DNA from: an uncultured Pelagibacteraceae bacterium
GTDB lineage: Bacteria; Pseudomonadota; Alphaproteobacteria; Pelagibacterales; Pelagibacteraceae
Reading direction: 5' to 3'
Assembly (NCBI GenBank): GCA_902563075.1
Contig: CACEWC010000001.1
Location: forward strand, 62,001 to 126,000
DNA: 64,000 nucleotides
In this document: one piece after another, positions 9,105 through 20,244 of the stretch
Numbering within the stretch: the stretch's first letter is position 1
How the letters are laid out: every line of letters begins with the position of its first letter
Made by a program: the position numbers and the translations under genes
Notes under the pieces: model-generated
Databases searched by the model: none
The model's input: only the letters and a program-made list of their open reading frames with translations
What the model was told of the DNA's origin: nothing

Positions 9105-10425
9105 GGATCAAGATAGAATTTTCCAAAATTTATATAACGATTTAGGTTCAGATTTAACTTCAGCTCAAAAAAGAGGTGATTGGGTAAATACAAAAGAAAT
9201 TACTGAAAAAGGTAGAGACTGGATCATAAATGAAATTAAAGACTCTCAATTAAGAGGAAGAGGGGGAGCAGGTTTTCCTACAGGTCTTAAGTGGTCTTTT
9301 GCACCAAAAGAAGTCGGATCTAGACCTCACTACCTTGTTATTAATGGTGATGAGTCAGAGCCAGGCACCTGTAAAGATAGAGATATCTTGAGGTTTGAAC
9401 CACATAAACTCATTGAGGGTTGTTTAATAGCTTCATATGCAATTCAAGCACATGTTTGTTATATTTATATAAGAGGCGAGTATTTTGTAGATGGGCAAAA
9501 ACTTCAAGCCGCAATTGACGAAGCTTATGAAAAAAAATTAATTGGAAAAAATGCGGCTGGAACTGGATGGGATTTAGATATTTATATACATTACGGTGCA
9601 GGAGCTTACATCTGTGGAGAAGAGACAGCATTACTCGAGAGCATTGAAGGTAACAAAGGTCAGCCAAGATTAAAACCACCTTTCCCAGCATTAATTGGTT
9701 TATATGGATGTCCAACAATAATTAACAATGTTGAGACCATAGCTGTAGTTCCAACAATTCTAAGAAGAGGTGGTAAATGGTTTGCTTCCTTGGGTAGAGA
9801 AAAAAATACTGGTACTAAAATATTTTGTATTTCTGGAAATGTAAATAATCCATGTAATGTTGAGGAGGAAATGAACATACCTTTGAAAGAGTTAATAGAA
9901 GTTCATGCAGGAGGTGTAATAGGCGGTTGGGACAATCTACAAGCTGTAATACCTGGAGGATCTTCAATGCCACTTATTCCCAAAGAAAAGTGTGAAACAC
10001 TAACAATGGATTTTGATTCTTTAGTTGCCGAAAAAAGCGGGCTAGGTACAGCAGGAGTAGTCGTAATAAATAAAGATCAAGACATAATTAAATGTATGGC
10101 AAGAATAGCTAGATTCTATAAGCATGAAAGCTGTGGTCAATGTACACCTTGTAGAGAGGGTTCAGGGTGGATGTGGAGAATGCTTGAGAGAATGGCTAAA
10201 GGAGAGGCTTCAAAAGATGAAATTGAAATGCTAGGTGATGTGACTAAACAAATTGAAGGTCATACAATATGTGCATTTGGTGAGGGATCATCTTGGCCTG
10301 TTCAAGGTTTGTTAAGACATTTTAAAGATGAAATTAAAAAAAGAAATAATTTTGATCCAGTTGTAAAAGAAACTCAGAATATTCCTTATTTGGTGGATCA
10401 GCACTTGTTAGATAAGAATGCTTAA
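9097..10425 (+). CDS. nuoF: NADH-quinone oxidoreductase subunit F
   Basis: The 442-residue flavoprotein oxidises NADH. The glycine-rich nucleotide site [14 protein letters not shown] lies near residue 50 and the FMN region near [15 protein letters not shown]. The 4Fe-4S cluster N3 ligands are in [12 protein letters not shown], with a further Cys in HTICAFGEG. Length and motifs are normal. It overlaps nuoE and nuoG by 8 bp each, suggesting translational coupling of the N-module. Confidence 0.98.
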   Translation: MLKDQDRIFQNLYNDLGSDLTSAQKRGDWVNTKEITEKGRDWIINEIKDSQLRGRGGAGFPTGLKWSFAPKEVGSRPHYLVINGDESEPGTCKDRDILRFEPHKLIEGCLIASYAIQAHVCYIYIRGEYFVDGQKLQAAIDEAYEKKLIGKNAAGTGWDLDIYIHYGAGAYICGEETALLESIEGNKGQPRLKPPFPALIGLYGCPTIINNVETIAVVPTILRRGGKWFASLGREKNTGTKIFCISGNVNNPCNVEEEMNIPLKELIEVHAGGVIGGWDNLQAVIPGGSSMPLIPKEKCETLTMDFDSLVAEKSGLGTAGVVVINKDQDIIKCMARIARFYKHESCGQCTPCREGSGWMWRMLERMAKGEASKDEIEMLGDVTKQIEGHTICAFGEGSSWPVQGLLRHFKDEIKKRNNFDPVVKETQNIPYLVDQHLLDKNA

Positions 10426-12451
10426 ATTAAAAGTAAACGATATAGAAGTTGAAGTCGAAGAAGGTTTGACTGTTCTGCAAGCTTGTGAAAAAGCTGGAGT
10501 CGAAATTCCAAGATTTTGCTATCATGAAAAATTATCAATTGCTGGAAATTGCAGAATGTGTCTTGTTGAGATGGAAAAATCTCCAAAACCTATAGCTTCT
10601 TGTGCAATGCCTGCTGCTGAGGGTATGGTTATAAAAACAAATACTCCCAAAATAGAAAAATCTAGAAAGGGTGTAATGGAATTTTTATTAGCAAATCATC
10701 CTTTGGACTGTCCTGTTTGTGACCAAGGTGGTGAATGTGATCTTCAAGATCAGTCAATGTTTTATGGAATTGATAAATCTAGATTTAAAGAGAATAAAAG
10801 AGCAGTTCCTGATAAAAACATGGGTCCACTTATTAAGACCCAAATGACAAGATGTATTCATTGCACTAGATGCATTAGATTTGCAACAGAAATTGCTGGT
10901 GTGCCTGAATTAGGTGCAATAGGTAGAGGCGAAGATATGCAAATCACAACATACTTAGAAAAATCAATACAGTCAGAATTATCAGGTAATGTAATAGATC
11001 TTTGCCCTGTAGGAGCTCTTACTTCTAAACCTTACGTATTTGAAGCAAGACCCTGGGAGTTAAAAAAAACAGAGACTATCGATGTAATGGATGCTGTTGG
11101 ATCAAATATTAGAGTAGACACATATGACTGGGAGGTAAAAAGAGTACTACCAGTAATCAATGAGGATATAAATGAGGAATGGATATCAGACAAAACAAGA
11201 TATGCTTGTGACGGTCTTTTAAATCAAAGGCTAGATACACCATATATCAAATATAATAATAAGTTTGAAAAAGCTTCATGGGATGAAGTTTTTAAAATTA
11301 TAAAATCAAAAATACAAAATACCAACAAAGATAAAATAGCTGGATTTGTGGGTGATCTTACAAATATGGAGGCTAGCTACATATTTAAGGAATTTTTAGA
11401 GAGAACTATAGACACAAAAAATTATGAGTCTAGATCATTTGATATGTTTATTGATAGTTCTAAAAGAGAAAACTATTTATTCAATTCAACGATTAATGGT
11501 ATTGAGGAGTCAGATTTTATTCTGTTAATTGGCACTAATCCAAGATTTGAAGCTACAATGCTAAATGCAAGAATTCGAAAAGCTTATCTTAAAAATAAAG
11601 TCAAAATTGTTTCTTTAAATGATGTAGGTGATCTAACTTATCCTTATCAAAGCCTTGATGGAAAAACTCAAACAATCAAAGATATTTTTGAGAATAAAAA
11701 TGCACTTGCAAAAGATATTATTGATGCTCAAAAACCATTAATAATATTTGGAGAGTCGTTTTTAAGATCTAAGTCAGCAGAATTTTTGTTTAGTTCACTT
11801 AAAAACTTTTTATTGGATAATAATAAATTTACTGATGATTGGAGCCCTTTTAATTTTTTACCTTCTGATGCAGCTACGGTTGGAAATTTAGATCTTGATG
11901 TAATTGACAAAAAAAACCAATTATTAAAAAAACTCAATGAAAATAAATTTGATTTAGTTTTTTTAATGGGTCAAGATAATCTTAAATTTAATAAAAAAAA
12001 TGAGTTTATAATTTATGTAGGAAGCCATGGAGATAATGGTGCAGAACTAGCAGATATTATTTTACCAGGAGCGGCTTACACGGAGCAAACAGGTCATTAT
12101 ACCAATTTAGAAGGCAAATTACAAAAAGCTTATAAAGCATCATATCCGCCAGGCGATGCTAAAGAAGATTGGAAAATTATAAATAACCTTGCCGAACTTA
12201 TGAATAATAGAAAACTCTTTAACGATAAAGATGAGTTAGAGAGCAGTATGTTCAACTATATAAATTTAAAAAAAGAAAAACAAGAAAGCTCCTCTAACAT
12301 TAAAGGAGGTTCAAGTATTTTTGAGGATGAAATCCTTAAAATAACATATAAGGATTACTATTTTTCAAATGTAATTGCACGATCATCAAAAACAATGTTG
12401 AATTGTAATAATTCTAAATTAGAGGTTAAACGAACCGGCACCGAAGGGTAA
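10418..12451 (+). CDS. nuoG: NADH-quinone oxidoreductase subunit G
   Basis: This 677-residue subunit has an N-terminal 2Fe-2S ferredoxin domain ([22 protein letters not shown]). A His-Cys3 segment follows ([18 protein letters not shown] near 93-110), then 4Fe-4S ligands in [10 protein letters not shown] and [10 protein letters not shown]. The rest is a degenerate molybdopterin-oxidoreductase-like domain with no catalytic role in complex I. It conducts electrons from NuoF toward NuoI. Length matches alphaproteobacterial NuoG. It lies 3 bp before nuoH. Confidence 0.97.
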   Translation: MLKLKVNDIEVEVEEGLTVLQACEKAGVEIPRFCYHEKLSIAGNCRMCLVEMEKSPKPIASCAMPAAEGMVIKTNTPKIEKSRKGVMEFLLANHPLDCPVCDQGGECDLQDQSMFYGIDKSRFKENKRAVPDKNMGPLIKTQMTRCIHCTRCIRFATEIAGVPELGAIGRGEDMQITTYLEKSIQSELSGNVIDLCPVGALTSKPYVFEARPWELKKTETIDVMDAVGSNIRVDTYDWEVKRVLPVINEDINEEWISDKTRYACDGLLNQRLDTPYIKYNNKFEKASWDEVFKIIKSKIQNTNKDKIAGFVGDLTNMEASYIFKEFLERTIDTKNYESRSFDMFIDSSKRENYLFNSTINGIEESDFILLIGTNPRFEATMLNARIRKAYLKNKVKIVSLNDVGDLTYPYQSLDGKTQTIKDIFENKNALAKDIIDAQKPLIIFGESFLRSKSAEFLFSSLKNFLLDNNKFTDDWSPFNFLPSDAATVGNLDLDVIDKKNQLLKKLNENKFDLVFLMGQDNLKFNKKNEFIIYVGSHGDNGAELADIILPGAAYTEQTGHYTNLEGKLQKAYKASYPPGDAKEDWKIINNLAELMNNRKLFNDKDELESSMFNYINLKKEKQESSSNIKGGSSIFEDEILKITYKDYYFSNVIARSSKTMLNCNNSKLEVKRTGTEG

Positions 12452-12454
12452 ATA

Positions 12455-13453
12455 ATGGAATATATAAATTTAGTTTTTGAAGAGGTTTACAAAATCCTCT
12501 TTCTTCTTGTCCCAGTTTTAGTTTCTGTTGCCATGATTGTTTGGTTAGATAGAAGAGTTTGGGCTTTCGTTCAAAAAAGACAAGGTCCTAATGTTGTTGG
12601 TCCTTTTGGTTTATTACAGTCATTAGCTGATGCACTAAAATATATTTTTAAAGAAATCATAATACCAGCTAGCTCTAATAAGATTATTTTTATTTTAGCT
12701 CCAATTATTACTATGACTTTAGCTTTAATAGCTTGGGCAGTTATACCTTTTGGAGAAGATCAGGTTTTAGCTAATATAAATGTTGGAATTCTATATATTT
12801 TTGCTGTCTCATCTCTTGGAGTTTATGGAATTATCATGGGGGGTTGGGCATCCAATTCCAAATATCCTTTTTTAGGGTCAATCAGATCTGCAGCGCAAAT
12901 GGTTTCTTATGAAGTTTCAATTGGCATTATTATCATTAATGTTCTTTTGTGTGTAGGATCATTAAATTTAAGTGATATAGTTTTAGCTCAACAAAATATC
13001 TGGTTCATAATTCCTTTGTTTCCAATGTTTGTAATATTTTTTATTTCTGCTTTAGCAGAAACAAATCGACCACCTTTTGATTTACCAGAAGCTGAAGCAG
13101 AATTAGTCGCTGGATATCAAACTGAATATTCTGGTATGATGTATGCAATGTTCTGGTTAGGGGAGTATGCAAACATTTTATTGATGTGTGCTTTAGGATC
13201 GATTTTATTTTTGGGAGGCTGGCTATCACCTATTGATTTATATCCATTTGACTTGATTCCAGGAGCTATTTGGTTAATTTTAAAAATATTATTTTTATTT
13301 ATTTTATTTGCATTAGTTAAAGCAGTTGTACCAAGATATAGATATGATCAATTAATGAGATTAGGTTGGAAAATATTCCTTCCATTTTCTCTTACCTATG
13401 TTGTTTTGACTGCTAGTTATTTATTTTATTTTAACCTTTTACCTACACCCTAA
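12455..13453 (+). CDS. nuoH: NADH-quinone oxidoreductase subunit H
   Basis: This 332-residue polytopic inner-membrane subunit has about eight hydrophobic segments. The conserved family stretches are [17 protein letters not shown] near the N-terminus, the loop [20 protein letters not shown] and [12 protein letters not shown] near the C-terminus. NuoH joins the membrane and peripheral arms and contributes to the quinone channel. The stop is followed immediately by the nuoI ATG. Confidence 0.98.
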   Translation: MEYINLVFEEVYKILFLLVPVLVSVAMIVWLDRRVWAFVQKRQGPNVVGPFGLLQSLADALKYIFKEIIIPASSNKIIFILAPIITMTLALIAWAVIPFGEDQVLANINVGILYIFAVSSLGVYGIIMGGWASNSKYPFLGSIRSAAQMVSYEVSIGIIIINVLLCVGSLNLSDIVLAQQNIWFIIPLFPMFVIFFISALAETNRPPFDLPEAEAELVAGYQTEYSGMMYAMFWLGEYANILLMCALGSILFLGGWLSPIDLYPFDLIPGAIWLILKILFLFILFALVKAVVPRYRYDQLMRLGWKIFLPFSLTYVVLTASYLFYFNLLPTP

Positions 13454-13939
13454 ATGAAAATTACAAGATTTTTAAAAACAATATTCATGGTTGATTTTGC
13501 AACTGGCTTACTAATCGCTTTAAGAGAAATGTTTAAAACAAAAAAAACAATAAATTATCCTTTTGAAAAAGGAAAAATTAGCCCAAGATTTAGAGGAGAG
13601 CATGCACTTAGAAGATATCCAAATGGTGAAGAGAGATGTATAGCATGTAAGTTGTGTGAAGCAGTCTGTCCAGCGCAAGCAATTACAATCGAGTCAGCTG
13701 AAAGATCTGATGGAAGCAGAAAAACTACGCGTTACGATATTGATATGATGAAATGTATTTATTGTGGTTTATGTGAGGAGTCATGCCCTGTAGATGCAAT
13801 AGTTCAAGGTCCAAATTTTGAATTTTCAACAGAGACAAGAGAAGAGCTTTATTATACTAAAGAAAAACTACTAGATAATGGTGATAGATGGGAAAATATT
13901 TTAGCGGCAAATATAAAATCAGACAATCCTTATAGGTAA
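13454..13939 (+). CDS. nuoI: NADH-quinone oxidoreductase subunit I
   Basis: The 161-residue ferredoxin-type subunit carries two 4Fe-4S clusters (N6a/N6b). [12 protein letters not shown] and [12 protein letters not shown] are the two CxxCxxCxxxCP motifs, and [15 protein letters not shown] precedes the first. It relays electrons from NuoG to NuoB. It is contiguous with nuoH and 4 bp from nuoJ. Confidence 0.98.
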   Translation: MKITRFLKTIFMVDFATGLLIALREMFKTKKTINYPFEKGKISPRFRGEHALRRYPNGEERCIACKLCEAVCPAQAITIESAERSDGSRKTTRYDIDMMKCIYCGLCEESCPVDAIVQGPNFEFSTETREELYYTKEKLLDNGDRWENILAANIKSDNPYR

Positions 13940-13943
13940 ATTT

Positions 13944-14579
13944 ATGGTAGCTCATGCAATATTTTTTTACGTCTTTTCGATTATTGCAGTTATTTCAGCC
14001 ATCATGGTTACAGTTTCGAAAAATACCGTACACTCAGTTTTTTTTTTAATATTAGATTTTATTAGTATTTCATGTCTCTTTATAATGATTGGTGCGGAGT
14101 TTTTAGGAATGATAATGCTCATTGTATATGTTGGTGCAGTAGCCGTTTTGTTCTTATTCGTTGTGATGATGTTAAATGTCGCTCAACAAAAAAATCAATG
14201 GTTTAATTCTGAGTCAACTACTTCTAGCCACATTCCAGTCGGTTTAATTATAAGCACAATTATTTTTTTTGAATTAATTATTGTTGTAGGTGGCTGGAAA
14301 TATAAACCTGAATTGTCTAATCCAAATACTACTCAAAGTTCTAATGAAATAAGTAATACACATTCATTAGGCCAGGTTTTGTATACTGATTACATTCATA
14401 TTTTTCAAATTAGCGGAATGATATTATTAATTGCAATGATTGGTGCGATCGTTCTTACCTTTAGACGAAGAGAAGGATTAAAAACCCAAAGTTATTTGAG
14501 ACAAATTTCTAGAGAAAGATCTGAAGGTATCGAAGTTTTAGAAGTTCAATCAAACAAAGGAGTAAAGATAGATGACTGA
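13944..14579 (+). CDS. nuoJ: NADH-quinone oxidoreductase subunit J
   Basis: A 211-residue membrane subunit with five hydrophobic segments. [28 protein letters not shown] is the diagnostic third-helix region that contains the pi-bulge in known structures. NuoJ sits between NuoA/H and NuoK. The C-terminal tail after [11 protein letters not shown]-like sequence (here [11 protein letters not shown]) is cytoplasmic and charged. It overlaps nuoK by 8 bp. Confidence 0.96.
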   Translation: MVAHAIFFYVFSIIAVISAIMVTVSKNTVHSVFFLILDFISISCLFIMIGAEFLGMIMLIVYVGAVAVLFLFVVMMLNVAQQKNQWFNSESTTSSHIPVGLIISTIIFFELIIVVGGWKYKPELSNPNTTQSSNEISNTHSLGQVLYTDYIHIFQISGMILLIAMIGAIVLTFRRREGLKTQSYLRQISRERSEGIEVLEVQSNKGVKIDD

Positions 14580-14883
14580 AATAGGTTTAGGACATTATCT
14601 TACTTTAGGAGCGGTTATCTTTAGTATTGGTGTGATTGGTATCTTTCTTAATAGAAAAAATATTATCGTGATTTTGATGAGTATTGAGCTGATATTATTA
14701 GCTGTGAACATTAATTTAGTATCATTTTCTATTTATCTTGGTGATTTAACTGGTCAAGTTTTTACATTATTTATTTTAACTGTAGCAGCTGCTGAGGCAG
14801 CTATTGGTCTTGCTATAATAGTAGTCTATTACAGAAATGCGGGAACTATAAGAGTTGAAGAGATAGATAAATTAAAAGGATAG
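14572..14883 (+). CDS. nuoK: NADH-quinone oxidoreductase subunit K
   Basis: A 103-residue membrane subunit with three helices. The conserved glutamates that form part of the proton path are visible in [16 protein letters not shown] and in [13 protein letters not shown]. Length is standard. It overlaps nuoJ by 8 bp and precedes nuoL by 1 bp. Confidence 0.97.
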   Translation: MTEIGLGHYLTLGAVIFSIGVIGIFLNRKNIIVILMSIELILLAVNINLVSFSIYLGDLTGQVFTLFILTVAAAEAAIGLAIIVVYYRNAGTIRVEEIDKLKG

Positions 14884-14884
14884 A

Positions 14885-16798
14885 ATGGAAATTTCAATTT
14901 TAGCATTACCATTAATCGCATCAATTATATCTGGATTTTTTGGTAAATTTATAGGTGACAGAAATTCTGAAATAGTTACAAGTTTGTTGGTATCAATTTC
15001 AGCTATTCTTTCAGCAATTGTATTTTATGAGGTAATTTTTAATCAATACGAGGAAAATATAATAATTGCTACATGGATTAATTCTGGATCACTTGAGGTA
15101 AACTGGTCAATGAAAATAGATGCATTGTCATCAGTAATGTTAATAGTCGTAACTTTTGTTTCTGCATTGGTTCATATCTATTCAATTGGATACATGTCCC
15201 ATGATCCTCATAAACCAAGATTTATGGCTTACTTATCTTTATTTACATTTGCTATGTTAATGCTGGTAACAGCCGATAATTTTATCCAATTATTTTTTGG
15301 TTGGGAGGGGGTAGGTCTTTGTTCTTATTTCTTAATTGGTTTTTGGTTTAAAAAAGAAACTGCAAATGCAGCAGCTATTAAGGCGTTTGTTGTAAATAGA
15401 GTTGGAGATTTTGGTTTTGCTCTTGGTATATTTTTAATTTTTTATTTATTTGGTACAGTTAACTACACAGAAGTTTTTAATCAAATCCCAACAGTTGTAG
15501 ATGAAAAACTTAATTTTTTAGGTATTCAGATTAATGCTGTAGATTTAATTTGTATTTTATTATTCATTGGTGCTATGGGTAAATCGGCTCAAATTTTTTT
15601 ACATACCTGGTTGCCAGACGCAATGGAAGGCCCAACACCTGTTTCAGCTTTGATCCATGCAGCCACAATGGTTACTGCTGGAGTTTTTTTAGTTGTAAGA
15701 TGTTCACCGATATACGAATATTCAGAGTTAGCTTTAAACATTGTCACTGTAGTAGGTATGAGTACTGCTTTTTTTGCAGCGAGTGTAGCTTTAGTTCAAA
15801 CAGATATAAAAAAAATTATAGCTTATTCCACTTGTAGTCAATTAGGTTATATGTTTTTTGCTGCTGGTGTAGGTGCATATAATGTTGCAATGTTTCATTT
15901 ATTTACTCATGCATTTTTTAAGGCATTATTATTTCTAGGATCAGGGTCTGTTATTCATGCTTTTAAAGATGAGCAAAACATAAATAATATGGGAGGAGTA
16001 TGGAGAAAATTGCCATACACTTATGCTCTGATGATAATTGGAACTTTAGCGTTAACAGGATTTCCTTTGCTATCTGGTTTTTATTCTAAGGATGCAATTA
16101 TAGAATTTGCATATTTAAGTGGCACTACAACAGGTTACTATGCAGCTGGTATCGGAATATTTACGGCTTTTTTAACATCAATCTATTCGTGGAGACTGAT
16201 GTTTAAAACTTTTCATGGTCAATACAACAACAAGAAACTCAATATCGAGGAGACACATGAGTCCCCACTAGTTATGTTAATACCTCTGATAATATTATCT
16301 CTTGGAGCGATTTTTGCTGGATTTATTTTTAAGGATTTATTTATAGGTTATGAAGGAATTAATAATTTTTGGAATAAATCGATTTTCTTTTTAGAACCAT
16401 TAAGCACTGACCACCCACCATTGTGGTTTTTAGTTTTAACCCCAACATTAGTAACTTTATCTATACCATTTGCTTATTATTTATTCGTAAAAAATAAGAA
16501 TTTTTCAGCTCAACTAGTCAGTATTAATGAGCCACTATATAAATTTTTGTTAAACAAATGGTATTTTGATGAAATTTACGAAACATTATTTGTAAAATCT
16601 TCAAAAAAATTTGGTTTATTTTTATGGAAATTTTTTGATGTTAAAGTTATTGATGGCTTTGGACCTGATGGAATTTCTGTAATAATTAAAAAATTTTCTA
16701 TCAAAGCCAACAAATTTCAAAGTGGTTATATTTATCAATATGCATTTATAATGTTACTTGGTTTTTCTGCTTTTTTAACCTTCTTAATTGTTAAATAA
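14885..16798 (+). CDS. nuoL: NADH-quinone oxidoreductase subunit L
   Basis: The 637-residue distal proton-pumping subunit is homologous to Mrp-type antiporters. The signature GWEGVGLCSYFLIGFW and the helix with TWLPDAMEGPTPVSALIHAATMV are present, including the key Glu, Lys and His positions of the channel. A long C-terminal section with KWYFDEIYETLF and a terminal helix represents the lateral arm seen in NuoL structures. It shares one base with the nuoM start. Confidence 0.98.
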   Translation: MEISILALPLIASIISGFFGKFIGDRNSEIVTSLLVSISAILSAIVFYEVIFNQYEENIIIATWINSGSLEVNWSMKIDALSSVMLIVVTFVSALVHIYSIGYMSHDPHKPRFMAYLSLFTFAMLMLVTADNFIQLFFGWEGVGLCSYFLIGFWFKKETANAAAIKAFVVNRVGDFGFALGIFLIFYLFGTVNYTEVFNQIPTVVDEKLNFLGIQINAVDLICILLFIGAMGKSAQIFLHTWLPDAMEGPTPVSALIHAATMVTAGVFLVVRCSPIYEYSELALNIVTVVGMSTAFFAASVALVQTDIKKIIAYSTCSQLGYMFFAAGVGAYNVAMFHLFTHAFFKALLFLGSGSVIHAFKDEQNINNMGGVWRKLPYTYALMIIGTLALTGFPLLSGFYSKDAIIEFAYLSGTTTGYYAAGIGIFTAFLTSIYSWRLMFKTFHGQYNNKKLNIEETHESPLVMLIPLIILSLGAIFAGFIFKDLFIGYEGINNFWNKSIFFLEPLSTDHPPLWFLVLTPTLVTLSIPFAYYLFVKNKNFSAQLVSINEPLYKFLLNKWYFDEIYETLFVKSSKKFGLFLWKFFDVKVIDGFGPDGISVIIKKFSIKANKFQSGYIYQYAFIMLLGFSAFLTFLIVK

Positions 16799-18279
16799 TG
16801 AATTTCCCAATTCTTTCTTCATTAATACTTTTACCTTCCATTGGAGCACTCTTTTTATTTTTTACAAAAAGTAAAAGTGAAAATAAGATTACTGCAAAAT
16901 ATGTTGCCTTATTTACATCTCTAGTAAACTTTTTTTTATCTATTTATTTATGGTTTTTATTTGACCAAACAACTTCTGCTTTCCAATTTGTTGAAGATAG
17001 AATTTGGATCAAAGGTTTAATTAATTACAAAGTAGGAGTTGATGGAATATCAATACTTTTTTTGATTCTTACAACATTTATTACACCTCTATGTATAATT
17101 TCAGTTAATAATTCAGTCACGAAAAGATTAAATGAATTTTTAATAGCTATACTTGTTATGGAAACTTTCATGATAGGTGTTTTTTGTTCTCTAGATCTTG
17201 TTGTTTTTTACTTATTTTTCGAGGCTGGATTAATCCCAATGTTTTTAATTATTGGAATTTGGGGTGGGGCAAGAAGAGTTTATTCTGCTTTTAAGTTTTT
17301 TTTATTTACTCTTTTGGGATCAGTTCTAATGTTAGTGGCAATAATTTCAATTTATTGGATCACAGGTACCACAGATGTTGTTCAACTTTATGAATTGGGT
17401 ATAGACACGAAATATCAAAATTTGTTGTGGCTAGCTTTTTTTAGTTCATTTGCAGTAAAAACTCCAATGTGGCCAGTTCATACATGGCTTCCAGATGCAC
17501 ACGTTGAAGCTCCAACAGCAGGATCGGTGTTGTTAGCTGCTATTTTACTTAAAATGGCAGGCTATGGATTTATAAGATTTTCTTTGGGATTATTTCCCTC
17601 CGCTTCAGAGGTTTTTACTCCTTTAATTTATACATTGAGTGTTATCGCAATCATTTTCACGTCGTTAATAGCTTTAATGCAAGAGGATATGAAAAAATTA
17701 ATAGCTTATTCTTCTGTGGCCCATATGGGGTTTGTTACTTTAGGTATATTTACAATCCAACAGCAAGGTATTGAAGGAAGTATAATTCAAATGATCAGTC
17801 ACGGTCTAGTATCAGCAGCTTTATTTTTATGTGTTGGCGTTGTTTATGATCGAATGCATTCAAGATTGATCGAAACCTATGGAGGTATTGTTACTGTTAT
17901 ACCCAAATATGCTATTTTATTTATGGTATTTACTTTAGCTGCTTTAGGATTACCAGGAACAAGTGGGTTTGTTGGTGAATTTTTAATTTTAATGGCTGCT
18001 TTTAAAGATAATTTTTTAGTAGCAGTATTAGCTAGTTTAGGAGTTATCATTGGAGCAGCATATATGCTTTGGTTGTACAAAAGAGTTATTTTTGGAAAAC
18101 TAATAAATTCTGAGTTAAAAAAAATGATTGATTTAAATAAATCAGAGGCGTTCACGCTCACCTGTTTGGCTATACCAACTTTATATTTCGGTTTTTATCC
18201 AGAGCCATTAATTAACACTATTGAAGTTTCAATTAGAGATTTAATAGATACATATAACTTCAGTGTGGCAAGCAAATAA
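16798..18279 (+). CDS. nuoM: NADH-quinone oxidoreductase subunit M
   Basis: A 493-residue antiporter-like membrane subunit with about fourteen hydrophobic segments. FYLFFEAGLIPMFLIIGIWGG contains the conserved channel Glu, and MWPVHTWLPDAHVEAPTAGSVLLA the conserved Pro/His loop. It overlaps nuoL and nuoN by one base each. Confidence 0.98.
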   Translation: MNFPILSSLILLPSIGALFLFFTKSKSENKITAKYVALFTSLVNFFLSIYLWFLFDQTTSAFQFVEDRIWIKGLINYKVGVDGISILFLILTTFITPLCIISVNNSVTKRLNEFLIAILVMETFMIGVFCSLDLVVFYLFFEAGLIPMFLIIGIWGGARRVYSAFKFFLFTLLGSVLMLVAIISIYWITGTTDVVQLYELGIDTKYQNLLWLAFFSSFAVKTPMWPVHTWLPDAHVEAPTAGSVLLAAILLKMAGYGFIRFSLGLFPSASEVFTPLIYTLSVIAIIFTSLIALMQEDMKKLIAYSSVAHMGFVTLGIFTIQQQGIEGSIIQMISHGLVSAALFLCVGVVYDRMHSRLIETYGGIVTVIPKYAILFMVFTLAALGLPGTSGFVGEFLILMAAFKDNFLVAVLASLGVIIGAAYMLWLYKRVIFGKLINSELKKMIDLNKSEAFTLTCLAIPTLYFGFYPEPLINTIEVSIRDLIDTYNFSVASK

Positions 18280-19697
18280 TGAATAATATTGAATTAATAT
18301 TTCCAGAAATTTTTATCTCATTATCAATAATGTTTTTACTTATCTTAGGGGTTTTTAAAAAAGATAGTTCAAAAATGATTCATAATATTTCATTATTAGT
18401 TTTATTAATTACAGCAGTCATCACATTTAATGAAACTTTAAGTATTAATCCGACAACTCTATTTAATGAGAGTATTATCATTGATTATTTGTCATCATTC
18501 ATGAAGATTATAACTTTATTGGCTGCTTTTGTAGTTTTGCTAATTTCATCAAATTATTTAAGAACTTTTAAAATTTTCAAAATTGAATATCCAATTTTAA
18601 TTCTAAGTTCTGTATTGGGCATGATGATTATGATTAGCTCTAATGATCTAATTGTTTTCTATATGGGTTTAGAACTTCAGTCATTAGCCTTGTATGTTTT
18701 GGCAACATTTAATAGAGATCAATTAAAATCATCTGAAGCAGGATTAAAATATTTTGTTTTAAGTGCATTATCATCAGGTTTATTATTGTACGGTTGTTCT
18801 TTGATTTATGGTTTTACAGGTTCAACAAATTTTAATGTTATTTCAACCCAATTTAATACAAATGAATATGCTATTACTTTTGGAATAGTTTTTATTTTGG
18901 TGGGTTTAGCGTTTAAAATTTCTGCTGTACCTTTTCATATGTGGGCCCCAGACGTTTATGAAGGGTCGCCAACATCAGTAACATTATTTTTTACAATGGT
19001 TCCTAAAATAGCAGCGTTAACTGTGTTTATAAGATTTTTATATGTTCCTTTTTTAAATCTTATTGATCAGTGGCAAATGATTTTAGTTTTTTTATCAATC
19101 GCATCCATGCTTTTTGGTGCGATAGCAGCAATAGGACAAAAAAATCTTAAAAGACTTATAGCTTATAGCTCTATTAGTCATATTGGATATGCATTAGCAG
19201 GTTTAGCAACTGGGTCTAATGAAGGGATACAAAGCTCAGTTATCTATATGACCATTTATATTATCATGAACTTAGGTTTTTTTTCATGTTTGTTAATGAT
19301 GAAAAGAAACAATATTTATTATGAACAAATAGATGATTTATCAGGATTATCAAAAAATCATCCCTTGCTTTCAATTTCATTATTGATAATTCTGTTTTCT
19401 CTAGCCGGAATACCACCACTTGCAGGTTTTTTTGCAAAATTTTATATTTTTAAAGCTGTCATTGAACAGTCAATGTATTTTTTAGCTATTGTTGGACTAT
19501 TATCAACAGTAGTAGCAGCGTTTTATTACTTGCGAATTATTAAGATAATGTATTTTGATGAGGAAAAAGATAGTTACGACAAAGATCATAACCTTTGGTT
19601 GAAGTTATCTTTAACAGTTTCTACAATACTAATTTTAATGTATTTTATTTTTCCTAGTGAATTGATTGATGTAGTTTCAAAAATCAATATAATTTAA
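18279..19697 (+). CDS. nuoN: NADH-quinone oxidoreductase subunit N
   Basis: The 472-residue third antiporter-like subunit. Family features include FYMGLELQSLALYVLATF (channel Glu), PFHMWAPDVYEGSPTSVTLFF and AYSSISHIGYALAGL. It completes an uninterrupted fourteen-gene nuoA-N set. Its stop shares one base with the birA start, which keeps the downstream housekeeping genes in the same transcription unit. Confidence 0.98.
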   Translation: MNNIELIFPEIFISLSIMFLLILGVFKKDSSKMIHNISLLVLLITAVITFNETLSINPTTLFNESIIIDYLSSFMKIITLLAAFVVLLISSNYLRTFKIFKIEYPILILSSVLGMMIMISSNDLIVFYMGLELQSLALYVLATFNRDQLKSSEAGLKYFVLSALSSGLLLYGCSLIYGFTGSTNFNVISTQFNTNEYAITFGIVFILVGLAFKISAVPFHMWAPDVYEGSPTSVTLFFTMVPKIAALTVFIRFLYVPFLNLIDQWQMILVFLSIASMLFGAIAAIGQKNLKRLIAYSSISHIGYALAGLATGSNEGIQSSVIYMTIYIIMNLGFFSCLLMMKRNNIYYEQIDDLSGLSKNHPLLSISLLIILFSLAGIPPLAGFFAKFYIFKAVIEQSMYFLAIVGLLSTVVAAFYYLRIIKIMYFDEEKDSYDKDHNLWLKLSLTVSTILILMYFIFPSELIDVVSKINII

Positions 19698-20236
19698 TGA
19701 AATTTAAAATATTTAGATTTAATAAAGTAAAAAGTACCAATAATACCGCAATAAGAATAATCAAAAATTATAATTATGATTTTGGTATGATCTTATCTGA
19801 TTTGCAAGTTAATGGTAGAGGTCAATATGGAACAAAATGGGTTTCCTATAAAGGAAATTTATTCGTAAGTTTTTTTTACAATCTTAAAAAATTTAAGATA
19901 TCTTTAAATAAATTAACTAAAATTAATTGTTTAATAGTTAAAAAATGTATTTCACAATATTATAAAAAAAAGATTCATTTTAAAAAACCTAATGATCTTT
20001 TAATCCAAAAAAAAAAGATATGTGGAATATTACAAGAAAAAGTGAATAAATTTGATAATACTTATTTGGTTGTTGGTATTGGAGTAAATTTAATAAAAAG
20101 TCCCTTAATAAGAAATTATCCAACTACTCATTTAAGAGAGCTTATAAACAAAGATATATCAAAAAAAAAATTTGAATTAAAACTTAAAAAGATTTTTGAA
20201 AACAATTTAAAGAGATTAATTAAAAAAAGAGTATAA
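19697..20236 (+). CDS. birA: Biotin--[acetyl-CoA-carboxylase] ligase, minimal form
   Basis: This 179-residue protein shows only the catalytic core of biotin protein ligase. SDLQVNGRGQYGTKWVS contains the biotinoyl-AMP GRGxxG loop, KKPNDLL the conserved KxPND, and ICGILQE the following strand. It attaches biotin to acetyl/propionyl-CoA carboxylase. The N-terminal DNA-binding domain and most of the C-terminal SH3-like domain found in E. coli BirA (about 320 residues) are missing, so it should not act as a repressor. The nuoN-birA-coaX-rnj order is a known alphaproteobacterial arrangement. Confidence 0.88.
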   Translation: MKFKIFRFNKVKSTNNTAIRIIKNYNYDFGMILSDLQVNGRGQYGTKWVSYKGNLFVSFFYNLKKFKISLNKLTKINCLIVKKCISQYYKKKIHFKKPNDLLIQKKKICGILQEKVNKFDNTYLVVGIGVNLIKSPLIRNYPTTHLRELINKDISKKKFELKLKKIFENNLKRLIKKRV

Positions 20237-20244
20237 ATATAAAT

